Origin: Sandaracinus amylolyticus
Lineage (GTDB): Bacteria; Myxococcota_A; Polyangia; Polyangiales; Sandaracinaceae
Length of the DNA: 64,000 nt
Direction: 5' to 3'
Assembly (NCBI RefSeq): GCF_021631985.1
Contig: NZ_CP070225.1
Span: 1,550,001 to 1,614,000 of the forward strand
A model generated the notes under the pieces. It did not search any database, was not told the origin of the DNA, and was given only the letters and a program-made list of their open reading frames with translations. Shown here one piece after another: positions 25,497 to 33,509 of this stretch. A program made the position numbers and the translations under genes. The first letter of the stretch is position 1. Each line of letters begins with the position of its first letter.

Positions 25497-26990
25497 TCAG
25501 GGGATGCGCCAGGTCGTCCCCGTCGGGCCGTCCATGAGCTCGACCCCCATCGTCACGAGCTCGTCGCGGAGGGCATCGGCGCGCGCGAAGTCCTTCGCGT
25601 CACGCGCCGCGCGGCGGTCGCGGATCTTCTCCTCGACCTGCGCCTCGGTGATCCCGCGCGCGTTCGCGCGGCGCTGGCGGATGCGCAGCAGGACAGCGTT
25701 CGCGTCCTGACCGCCGATGCCGAGCTCGGTGTCGAGCGCGGCGAGCGCACGCTCCGCGGCCTCGATTGCGCCACGCGCAACCGTGCCCTTCTTGCGTTTG
25801 CTCTGCTCGACGAGCTCGTTGACCTGCTTGAGCATCTCGCTCGCGGTCGCGATCGCGATCGCGCTGTTCAGATCGTCGTCGAGCGCGCCCGCGAGCTCCT
25901 GCGGGAAGCGCGCGATCGCCTCGGGGATCTCGCCGGTCGCGACGATGCGCGCGGGGTCGATCGACGCGAGCCGCTGCCGCGTCGTGTACACGTACTCGAC
26001 GCGCTTCTCCGCGTCCTCGAAGAGCGGGAAGCCGGTGACGTTCCCCGCGTCGTCGAGCGTCCAGTCGAGGTTCAGCGGGCTGCGGTAGTGCACCGTCAGC
26101 ATCGCGAAGCGGATCGCCTCGGGCTCGTGCCGCTCGAAGAGCGTGCGCGCCGTGAAGAAGTTGCCGAGGCTCTTGCTCATCTTGGTCTTCTCGACCTCGA
26201 CGAAGCCGTTGTGCATCCAGTGCTTCGCGAACGGCTTGTGGGTCGCGGCCTCGCTCTGCGCGATCTCGTTCTCGTGGTGCGGGAACACGAGATCGAGCCC
26301 GCCGCCGTGGAGATCGAGCGTCTCGCCGAGGTGCTTCATCGACATCGCGGAACACTCGATGTGCCAGCCCGGACGGCCGTGGCCCCACGGGCTCGACCAG
26401 CCCCACTCGTCGTCGGGCGCGCCCTTCCACAGCGCGAAGTCCGCCGGGTCTTCCTTCTTGCGCGTCTCGCTCTCGTCGACGCGGCCGCTCGCGCCCGACG
26501 CGAGCGCTTCGAGCGAGCGGTGCGAGAGCTTGCCGTACTCGGGGAACGCATGGACGCGGAAGTAGACGTCGCCGTCCTTCGCGTACGCGGCGCCCTTCTC
26601 GATGAGCTTCTCGATCAGCGCGACGATCTCGGTGAGGTGCTCGCTGACCCGCGGCTCGATGTCGGGGCGCACGTTGCGCAGCGCGTCCATGTCCTCGAGG
26701 AACGCATCGGTCATGCGCGCGCTGAGCGTCGCGGGCGTCTCGCCGTTCTGGCGGCTGCGCGCGAGGATCTTGTCGTCGATGTCGGTGACGTTGCGGACGT
26801 AGGTGAGGGTCTGTCCGCGCGCGCGCAGGTGACGCACGAGCACGTCGTAGACGACGTAGCAGCGAGCGTGGCCCAGGTGCGAGAGATCGTAGACGGTCGG
26901 GCCGCACACGTAGATCCGCGCGTTCGACGGATCCTGGGGAGCGAAGGGCTCCTTCTTCGACGTGAGCGTGTTGTAGAGGACGAGGGCCAT
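25497..26990 (-). CDS. cysS: Cysteinyl-tRNA synthetase
   Basis: A 497-residue class Ia synthetase that charges tRNA-Cys. YVCGPTVYDLSHLGHARCYV holds both the first zinc-binding Cys and the HIGH-type signature (HLGH). WHIECSAMSM and LVFPHHENEIAQSE supply the remaining zinc ligands, and EKTKMSKSLGNF is the KMSKS loop. The C-terminal helical anticodon-binding part (AIERALAALDTELG region to DRRAARDAKDFARADALRDEL) is present, so the protein is full length. The start ATG gives MALVLYNTLTSKKEPF, the normal N-terminus. It lies 50 bases downstream of a Ser/Thr kinase gene on the same strand and may be cotranscribed with it. Confidence 0.97.
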   Translation of the reverse strand: MALVLYNTLTSKKEPFAPQDPSNARIYVCGPTVYDLSHLGHARCYVVYDVLVRHLRARGQTLTYVRNVTDIDDKILARSRQNGETPATLSARMTDAFLEDMDALRNVRPDIEPRVSEHLTEIVALIEKLIEKGAAYAKDGDVYFRVHAFPEYGKLSHRSLEALASGASGRVDESETRKKEDPADFALWKGAPDDEWGWSSPWGHGRPGWHIECSAMSMKHLGETLDLHGGGLDLVFPHHENEIAQSEAATHKPFAKHWMHNGFVEVEKTKMSKSLGNFFTARTLFERHEPEAIRFAMLTVHYRSPLNLDWTLDDAGNVTGFPLFEDAEKRVEYVYTTRQRLASIDPARIVATGEIPEAIARFPQELAGALDDDLNSAIAIATASEMLKQVNELVEQSKRKKGTVARGAIEAAERALAALDTELGIGGQDANAVLLRIRQRRANARGITEAQVEEKIRDRRAARDAKDFARADALRDELVTMGVELMDGPTGTTWRIP

Positions 26991-27040
26991 GCGCCGGGGG
27001 TGTACCCGTACGGCCGGATCGTCGCAATGATCTCGGAAAA

Positions 27041-28816
27041 TCAGTCCGCCGGGCGCGCGGAGACGCGACCACCGTCGCTCTGGGATCGACCGCTGATCGC
27101 GCCGCTCGCGGCGATGCGGAGATCGTAGTGATCGGTCGAGACCAGCGTGGGATCGGAGGTCTGGTACCCGGCGAGGTCGAGGGCGCCGGTGGCCTCGTCG
27201 TAGTGGCCGTCGACGAATTCCTCGGCCTGGTGCCCGATGCGCGACTGGAAGTCCGGCCTGGGGCTCTCGAGCAGGCGCCATTCGATGGTGCCCGACGCGT
27301 CGCGACCATCGCGGCGCAGGGCGATCGTGATCGCGTAGCGCCAGCCCTGGCCGCTCCAGGTGCCGCGCCAGCGACGCCGCGCGCCATCGGCCCACGCGAA
27401 CCGCGCGACCTCGTCGCTCGGCGGCTGGGGATCGCGCGGGGCTTCGGTGCGGGCGCGCGACGCGTCGCTGCCCGCGTCGTGGGCGGGCGGGGCGACGATC
27501 GCGGGGCCCGAGTCGGGGAGCGCGATCGCCGCATCGACACGCGCGAGCTGCGCGCCCGCATCGAGCTGGACGTGCGCGACGAGGCGGGGCGGAGGAGGCA
27601 CCTCGCGCTGCGAGAAGCGCTGCCACAGGACGAGCCCACCGAACGCGCTGAGGCCTGCTCCGACGAGCGTCGCGACGAGGCCCAGCGCGAGCGCGATGTG
27701 GCGGGTCGCGCTCGATCGCGGCGCGCCCACCGGACCGGTCGCGGTCGAGGGGCCGTGCACCGCGTAGGGCGTGCTCGCTCGTGGGTGCGGCGTCCAACCC
27801 TGCGGCGCATAGGGCGTCGGCGCGTGGGGCTGCACCGACGAGGGCGTCATCGCGACCGTCGGCGGCACCACGCGACGATGCTCGTGCGTCATCGGCACGT
27901 GGGGCGCGTCCTCGCGCAGCGAGAGACCGGGCGAGAGCGACGCGAGCGCGACGCGCGCGTCGGGGAAGCGACGATCGGGATCGCGATCGAGGCAGCGTGC
28001 GAGCCACGCATCGAAGCCCGCAGGCACGAGGTGGCCGACGCCGAGCTGCGCCGCGCGCACCGAGCCCGGCTCGAGCGGCGTGACGAGCACCTCGGTGAAG
28101 AGCGCGGTGAGGCGCACCTCGGGGTGGTTCGCGACGCGCCAGTAGGAACGACCGGTGATCAGGTAGAACGCGACGAGGCCGAGCGCCCAGACGTCGGTCG
28201 CGGGGCGGATGCGCGCGTGCGCCTCGGTCTGCTCGGGCGCCATCCACATCGGCGAGCCCACGGCTGCGGTGGTCGATGCGGTCGCGCGCGACTCCTGCGT
28301 GAGCTTCGCGATGCCGAAGTCGAGGATCTTGAGGGTGAAGGGCACGCCGCGACGGCGGCTGATCGCGACGAACAGGTTCTCGGGCTTGAGGTCGCGATGG
28401 ACGATGCCCTTCGCGTGCGCCGCGCCGAGGCCGTCGCCGAGCTGCTGCAGGATCTCGTACACCTCGCTCGGGGGCAGCGCGCCGCGCTCGCGCAGCGCGT
28501 GCGAGAGGTCGCGCCCTTCGAGCAGCTCCATCGCGAGCCACGGAAGGCCGGTGGGATCGTCGATGCCCGCGGCGACGGTCTCGACCACGTGCTCGCTCTC
28601 GATGTGCGCGGCGATGCGCGCCTCTTGCGCGAAGCGCTCGCGGGCGCGCGCGTCGACGACGAGCTGCGGGAGCATGACCTTCAGCGCGCGACGTTTGCCC
28701 GTGGAGAGCTGCTCCACGACGTACACCGCGCCCATGCCGCCTTCGGCGAGCAGGTGCAGGATGCGGAAGTCCCTTGCGAAGACGTGTCCGGGGACGAGCT
28801 GGGGCAGGGCGGGCAC
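27041..28816 (-). CDS. Membrane Ser/Thr protein kinase (PknB-like)
   Basis: A 591-residue eukaryotic-like kinase. The catalytic domain (about 15-280) has LLAEGGMGAVYVV (Gly loop), ALKVML (Lys), IVHRDLKPENLF (catalytic Asp), ILDFGIAKL (metal-binding Asp) and MWMAPEQ. A Pro/Thr-rich linker (about 300-385) contains several TPY sites that could be autophosphorylated. One membrane segment lies at about 385-410 (ALALGLVATLVGAGLSAFGGLVLW). The external part is an Ala/Asp-rich linker and a roughly 110-residue beta domain (WRGTWSGQGWRYAITIALRRDG...GTIEWRLL). The start is GTG at 28816, immediately before PALPQLVPGHVFARDFRIL. The ligand of the external domain is unknown. Confidence 0.93.
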   Translation of the reverse strand: MPALPQLVPGHVFARDFRILHLLAEGGMGAVYVVEQLSTGKRRALKVMLPQLVVDARARERFAQEARIAAHIESEHVVETVAAGIDDPTGLPWLAMELLEGRDLSHALRERGALPPSEVYEILQQLGDGLGAAHAKGIVHRDLKPENLFVAISRRRGVPFTLKILDFGIAKLTQESRATASTTAAVGSPMWMAPEQTEAHARIRPATDVWALGLVAFYLITGRSYWRVANHPEVRLTALFTEVLVTPLEPGSVRAAQLGVGHLVPAGFDAWLARCLDRDPDRRFPDARVALASLSPGLSLREDAPHVPMTHEHRRVVPPTVAMTPSSVQPHAPTPYAPQGWTPHPRASTPYAVHGPSTATGPVGAPRSSATRHIALALGLVATLVGAGLSAFGGLVLWQRFSQREVPPPPRLVAHVQLDAGAQLARVDAAIALPDSGPAIVAPPAHDAGSDASRARTEAPRDPQPPSDEVARFAWADGARRRWRGTWSGQGWRYAITIALRRDGRDASGTIEWRLLESPRPDFQSRIGHQAEEFVDGHYDEATGALDLAGYQTSDPTLVSTDHYDLRIAASGAISGRSQSDGGRVSARPAD

Positions 28817-28827
28817 GTGAGTCGAGC

Positions 28828-29835
28828 TTAGTCGCAAACCTGTGGCGCGGGCTTGGATCGTCGGCGGCGGATCGCGCGCACGATCGTGGCGACGACGAGG
28901 ACGAACGTGACCGGCGACGCGCGGGTGCGCGCACCCACGCGACATCCACAGCCGCCCGAGATGCGCGGCATCTCGCGAGGACCGGCGTCGAGCGTGTTGC
29001 CACCATCGTCACCCGCGGTCGCGCCGTCGAGACCGGCGTCGGGCGGGGGCGCGCACTCGTCGTCGGTGCCCGCGGGCATGCTCGCGCAGCCCCACGGGCA
29101 CGGCTCGGTCGTGTCGGCTCCGTCGATGCAGCGACGGCGCGCGGTGCCCGCTTCGTCGCAGGTCCAGAGCGCGAACGTTCCGTCGGGGCACGAGGTCGCG
29201 GTGCCGCACGTCGCGCCCGGGATGCCGCGATGGATGCCTTGCTCGGCCCAGCGCGACGGCGCGGTCGGCGAGCACGTGCCCGCGAAGGGATCGAACGCGG
29301 TGGTCGATGCGCCGCCGAGTGGTCGGGTCTCGAAGTGCAGGTGCGCGCCGGTGCTGCATCCCGAGCTGCCGATCTGTCCGAGCACTTGCCCGCACGTGAC
29401 GCGATCGCCGGGCGCCACGCGCACGCTGCCGTTTCGCAAGTGCGCGTAGACCACGCGGGTGTCGCCGTGATCGACGACGACGTGGTTGCCGTAGCCGAAC
29501 CCGAACGCGGTGCCGCAGTTGTCGCCGCCACATGCGGTGCAGCGATCGAAGAAGCCGTCCTGCGCGCGCACCACCTCACCGTCGGCCGCGGCGACGACGT
29601 CGTGGCCCGCGTCGATCGCGGCGAGGCCTCCGCGCAGCGAGAAGTCGGTGCCGCGATGCCCGTCGTAGGTCGACGTCGCGCAGCTCCAGTCCTGCGTGCC
29701 CGCCGTCTCGCCGGTGTGATCGAAGTAGAACCAGTTCGCGATGCACGTGTCGCACGCGAACGGGCGGCGGAAGGTCTGCGCCTCGGCGCGCGACGCGACG
29801 AGGAGCACGAGCGCCGCGAGCACGACGTGCTTCAT
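28828..29835 (-). CDS. M23 (LytM-type) metallopeptidase with MYXO-CTERM-like tail
   Basis: A 335-residue secreted peptidase. After a signal peptide (MKHVVLAALVLLVASRAEAQ) comes a Cys-rich M23 domain. GHRGTDFS gives the first His (60) and Asp (64) zinc ligands, and GAHLHFETRPL (about 165) the HxH. These enzymes cut peptidoglycan cross-bridges or glycine-rich peptides. Extra Cys pairs (CDTC, CTACGGDNC) suggest disulfides. The C-terminal 130 residues include a DAG linker, then GGCGCRVGARTR, a hydrophobic segment and RRRR, the layout of MYXO-CTERM surface-sorting signals. It overlaps the upstream lipoprotein gene by four bases (ATGA), so the two form an operon. Confidence 0.9.
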   Translation of the reverse strand: MKHVVLAALVLLVASRAEAQTFRRPFACDTCIANWFYFDHTGETAGTQDWSCATSTYDGHRGTDFSLRGGLAAIDAGHDVVAAADGEVVRAQDGFFDRCTACGGDNCGTAFGFGYGNHVVVDHGDTRVVYAHLRNGSVRVAPGDRVTCGQVLGQIGSSGCSTGAHLHFETRPLGGASTTAFDPFAGTCSPTAPSRWAEQGIHRGIPGATCGTATSCPDGTFALWTCDEAGTARRRCIDGADTTEPCPWGCASMPAGTDDECAPPPDAGLDGATAGDDGGNTLDAGPREMPRISGGCGCRVGARTRASPVTFVLVVATIVRAIRRRRSKPAPQVCD

Positions 29836-30407
29836 CGCGGCACCCGGTGCGTGGCGCCATCGGCACCGACGAACACGACGTGCGCGCCCTCCAGATGGAT
29901 CGACGCTCCCGCGGGCGGAGGCGTGTACGCGTCGCCCCACGGCCGTCCCACGCGCAGCGCGCAGTTGGTGAGGCAGCGGAGCTCGTCGTCGAAGAGCCAG
30001 AGCCCCGCGACGCCGCCGTTCGTGCTGCCGACGAGCGCGATCGAGCCGTCCTCGAGGATCGCGAGCGGCGCCATCGGCCCGGGCGCGTGCGCGAGCGCGA
30101 TCGGCTGGGCGTCGCGCAGCTCGAAGATCGTCGCTCGTTCATCGCACCAGACGAGGCGAGCGCCGTCGGTGATCGGTGGTGCGAGCACCTCGTCGCCGAT
30201 CGCGTGCTCGCGTCCTTCGCCATCGATCACGACGAGACGCGCATCGCGATCGACGTACGCGACGCCCTCGCGCAGGCGCAGCGCGACGTCGTTCGTCGGT
30301 CGCTCGTCGGTGCCCACCGTCGTCGCGGTCGCGAGCTCCGACGCGCGCAGCGATGGATCCGGAGCGCACGCGCCGAGGCACGTCACGAGCGCGAGCAGCC
30401 GACGCAT
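29832..30407 (-). CDS. Hypothetical lipoprotein with WD/propeller-like repeats
   Basis: A 191-residue exported protein. MRRLLALVTCLGAC ends in a plausible lipobox (Cys 14). The rest has short repeated beta units (LREGVAYVDRDARLVVIDGEGREH, DGARLVWCDERATIFELRDAQPI, AILEDGSIALVGSTNGGVAGLWLFD) like part of a beta-propeller, with only about four blades. The gene is the first of an operon with the M23 peptidase (4-base overlap) and is divergent from the cysteine-synthase-like gene with 57 bases between. It could be an accessory or inhibitor of the peptidase, but that is only inferred from the overlap. Confidence 0.78.
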   Translation of the reverse strand: MRRLLALVTCLGACAPDPSLRASELATATTVGTDERPTNDVALRLREGVAYVDRDARLVVIDGEGREHAIGDEVLAPPITDGARLVWCDERATIFELRDAQPIALAHAPGPMAPLAILEDGSIALVGSTNGGVAGLWLFDDELRCLTNCALRVGRPWGDAYTPPPAGASIHLEGAHVVFVGADGATHRVPR

Positions 30408-30464
30408 CGAACCGTGAGCATACCGGAGCCCCGGGCGCGCTGGTTCGCGTCTAGACTGCGCCGC

Positions 30465-31415
<951 letters not shown>

Positions 31416-31421
31416 CGGAAC

Positions 31422-31451
31422 GAAGAAGGCCGCCCGGAGGCGGCCTTCTTC
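31422..31451. terminator. Bidirectional terminator hairpin
   Basis: A 13-bp perfect stem (gaagaaggccgcc with its complement) and a cgga loop lie between the convergent cysteine-synthase-like and sodB genes. The arms begin with GAAGAA and end with TTCTTC, so each strand has a T-containing run at the 3' side and both genes can use it. Confidence 0.85.
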
Positions 31452-31461
31452 TCGTGCGCGA

Positions 31462-32037
31462 TCAGAGCTGGCTGTTCGCGTGGTCCCAGCTCACCAGGTT
31501 CCACCACGACTCGACGTACTTCGCGCGCGCGTTGCGATAGTCGATGTAGTACGCGTGCTCCCAGACGTCGCACGTGAGGATCGGCTTGCGATCCATCGTG
31601 AGCGGCGACCCCGCGTCGTGGGTGTCGATGATCTCGAGCTTGTCGCCGTTCTTCACGAGCCACGCCCAGCCGCTCGCGAAGTGGCCGACGGCCTTCGCGC
31701 TGAACTGCTCCTTGAACGTCGCGAACGAGCCGAAGCTCTTGTCGATCGCGGCCTTGATCGCGCCCGTCGGCTCACCGCCGCCGCCCGGCCGCATCGACTG
31801 CCAGTAGAACGTGTGGTTCCACACCTGCGCCGCGTTGTTGAACACGGGGCCCTTCGCGGTGCGGATGATGTCCTCGAGGCTCTTGCCCTGGAGCGAGGGA
31901 TCCTGGTCCACGAACTTGTTCAGGTTCGTGACGTACGTCGCGTGGTGCTTGCCGTGATGGAACTCGAGCGTCTCGGCCGAGATGTGCGGCGCGAGCGCGT
32001 CCTTCGCGTAGGGGAGCTCGGGGAGCGTGAAGGCCAT
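31462..32037 (-). CDS. sodB: Superoxide dismutase (Fe type)
   Basis: A 191-residue Fe/Mn superoxide dismutase that converts superoxide to oxygen and hydrogen peroxide. It has the metal ligands in LEFHHGKHHATYV (His), QVWNHTFYWQSM (His) and CDVWEHAYYIDYRN (Asp and His). The Gln in AAQVWNHTFYW is the placement seen in iron enzymes, so I favour Fe. No signal peptide, so cytosolic. A strong GGAGGAAG ribosome site precedes the ATG. Its upstream region faces the putative peptide-modification cluster. Confidence 0.95.
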   Translation of the reverse strand: MAFTLPELPYAKDALAPHISAETLEFHHGKHHATYVTNLNKFVDQDPSLQGKSLEDIIRTAKGPVFNNAAQVWNHTFYWQSMRPGGGGEPTGAIKAAIDKSFGSFATFKEQFSAKAVGHFASGWAWLVKNGDKLEIIDTHDAGSPLTMDRKPILTCDVWEHAYYIDYRNARAKYVESWWNLVSWDHANSQL

Positions 32038-32369
32038 GATCTTCCTCCGGGGTCTCTGCTGAGATGCGGCGTCGGGGCCTTCTAGGACCCGAGGCGCGCA
32101 TCGAAAGAGGTCCTCGCGACCGCCGCGCCGGATGGCGCGCGCGAGGGACCGCAGTGCCCGCACGTGCGGGAGACCGGAGCCTAGGAGGAACGCACCGCGT
32201 GAGTAAAGGCCCGCTCCCGTGCGCTGGCGCGCTGCCAACCGGTTGGCGTCGTGCGCGCACGCGGTGCGCACCGTTCGCGCACGCGCTCGTCGAGCACGCG
32301 ATCGCGAGATCTCGAACGAACGCTCACGATCGCGCGGTGGCACCTCGGTTGCTCTAGCCGCGGTCCACG
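32038..32369. promoter_or_regulatory. Divergent promoter region with a 14-bp palindrome
   Basis: This 332-bp gap separates sodB from the gene at 32370. It holds a perfect palindrome gccaaccggttggc (32234-32247), unlike the surrounding sequence and a reasonable operator candidate. No gene is supported: a possible 52-codon frame at 32199-32357 has poor third-position G/C. Confidence 0.45.
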
Positions 32370-33176
32370 ATGAACGCGACGATCGAATGGGCGCAGCTCA
32401 CACCGCAGCTCCGCGTGATGGCCACCGAGGAGCGCGCGCTGATCGTGCGCGCCGACGTGCAGCAGGACGCGCCGACGCTGCGCTTCGCGAGCGACGACGA
32501 TCACGAGCGCGCGACGCGCTGGCTGCTCGACGGTGCGATCCGCGCGGCGTTCTCCGCGGCGCGCGAGGAGCTCGTGCCCGCGATCACCCCGGTTCGCTGG
32601 GCCTGGCGCCTGGTGGGCCTCTATCACCTCACGCACTCGACGCCGCGCTTGCTCGAGGAGGCGGCGGCGCGCTTCGAGGCGAGCGGGCGCGGCGCGCTCG
32701 CGGAGTGGGCGCGCGAGCGAGCGCGCGAAGAGACGTTCCACGATCGGCTCGCGCTGCGTGATCTCGCGGCGATGGGCTACGACGCCGAGCGCGTGGTCGC
32801 GTCGGTGACCCCGCCGATCGCGGCCCGGCTCGTCGAGATCTTCACGCGCTACGCGATCGCGCCCGATCCCATCCGCTGCGTCGGCTACGCGTACGCGCTC
32901 GAGCGCCTCGCGACGACGGTGCGCGCGGAGGACGTGAAGCGCATCGAGGCGATCCTCCCGGATGGCATGCGCGCGACGCGCTGCCTGCGCGTGCACAGCG
33001 CGATCGGCAGCGACGGCGATCACGTCGCAGAGACGGTGCGCGTGGTCGCGCGCTGCAGCGGGAGCGAGCGCCGCGAGGTCGCCACGGCGGTGCACGAGAC
33101 GGCGCGCCTCTGCTTCGCGCCGCCGCCCGGCGGACATCCGACGGACGACGAGATCGCAGCGCTGCTCACGCGCTGA
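32370..33176 (+). CDS. Putative iron-containing redox enzyme (heme-oxygenase-like fold)
   Basis: A 268-residue, mostly helical cytosolic protein. REETFHDRLALRDLAAMGYD (about 117-136) has the acid/His pattern of the heme-oxygenase-like diiron oxidase (TenA/PqqC/HDO) superfamily. A late helix, RVHSAIGSDGDHVAETVRVV (about 209-228), offers His, Asp and His ligands, with two residues more than the usual H-x3-D-x2-H. Members include oxidases that cut, desaturate or decarboxylate small molecules and peptide-derived substrates. The N-terminal 50 residues (ALIVRADVQQDAPTLRF) are beta-like and less typical. It leads a + strand run with a tiny peptide gene, a halogenase and a peptidase/hydroxylase frame, so a role as a tailoring oxygenase is plausible. 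Exact reaction unknown. Confidence 0.55.
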   Translation: MNATIEWAQLTPQLRVMATEERALIVRADVQQDAPTLRFASDDDHERATRWLLDGAIRAAFSAAREELVPAITPVRWAWRLVGLYHLTHSTPRLLEEAAARFEASGRGALAEWARERAREETFHDRLALRDLAAMGYDAERVVASVTPPIAARLVEIFTRYAIAPDPIRCVGYAYALERLATTVRAEDVKRIEAILPDGMRATRCLRVHSAIGSDGDHVAETVRVVARCSGSERREVATAVHETARLCFAPPPGGHPTDDEIAALLTR

Positions 33177-33281
33177 GCGCGATCACCGCGAGACGAAAGA
33201 GCACGCGCGGGCCCGAGGGCTCGACGCGCGAACGGACGACGTGTGTCCACGACCCCCCAACCACTGCAGGAGAGAGAGCAC

Positions 33282-33437
33282 ATGGAGCGCAACGACAGCC
33301 AGCAGCAGCACGACGCGACGATCGACATGGAGACCCGCGAGGCGCGCGAGCGCTTCGAGGTGAAGGAGAGCGCGGAGACGCTCGAGGTCGTCGAGCTCGA
33401 GAGCGCGCCCCTCACCGACGTGAACTTCGGCTTCTGA
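33282..33437 (+). CDS. 51-residue peptide, candidate RiPP precursor
   Basis: A small gene with a good CAGGAG ribosome site nine bases before ATG 33282. The peptide is strongly acidic and helical through about residue 40 (leader-like, rich in Glu, Gln, Arg), then turns to LEVVELESAPLTDVNFGF at the C-terminus. It has no Cys, Trp, Tyr, Ser-rich or Gly-rich tail. The end supplies Asp, Asn and two Phe. Immediately downstream is a strong intrinsic terminator, and the next gene is a halogenase 72 bases away. Being short, having its own ribosome site and terminator, and sitting beside modification enzymes and a peptidase fit a precursor peptide. A plain regulatory or structural peptide cannot be excluded. 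Confidence 0.65.
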   Translation: MERNDSQQQHDATIDMETREARERFEVKESAETLEVVELESAPLTDVNFGF

Positions 33438-33445
33438 GACGCACT

Positions 33446-33490
33446 GCCCTCGGGCTCGTCGCGCACGAGCCCGAGGGCGCTGCCCCTTTT
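33446..33490 (+). terminator. Intrinsic terminator after the precursor gene
   Basis: A perfect 14-bp stem (gccctcgggctcgt, 33446-33459, with complement 33465-33478) and a 5-base loop are followed by gctgcccctttt. It sits between the peptide gene and the halogenase. Partial read-through would give much more peptide mRNA than enzyme mRNA, the usual arrangement in precursor-peptide operons. Confidence 0.85.
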
Positions 33491-33509
33491 CGATCACCGG
33501 AGGCGAGAG

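Noticed and set aside
32199-32357. Possible 52-codon gene after an AGGAGG site upstream of the iron-enzyme gene
   Set aside because: Third positions are not G/C-biased and the translation lacks any pattern; the palindrome inside it suits regulatory DNA better.
33243-33281. Upstream GTG start for the small peptide, adding 13 residues
   Set aside because: The ribosome site CAGGAG lies inside that extension and points to ATG 33282.
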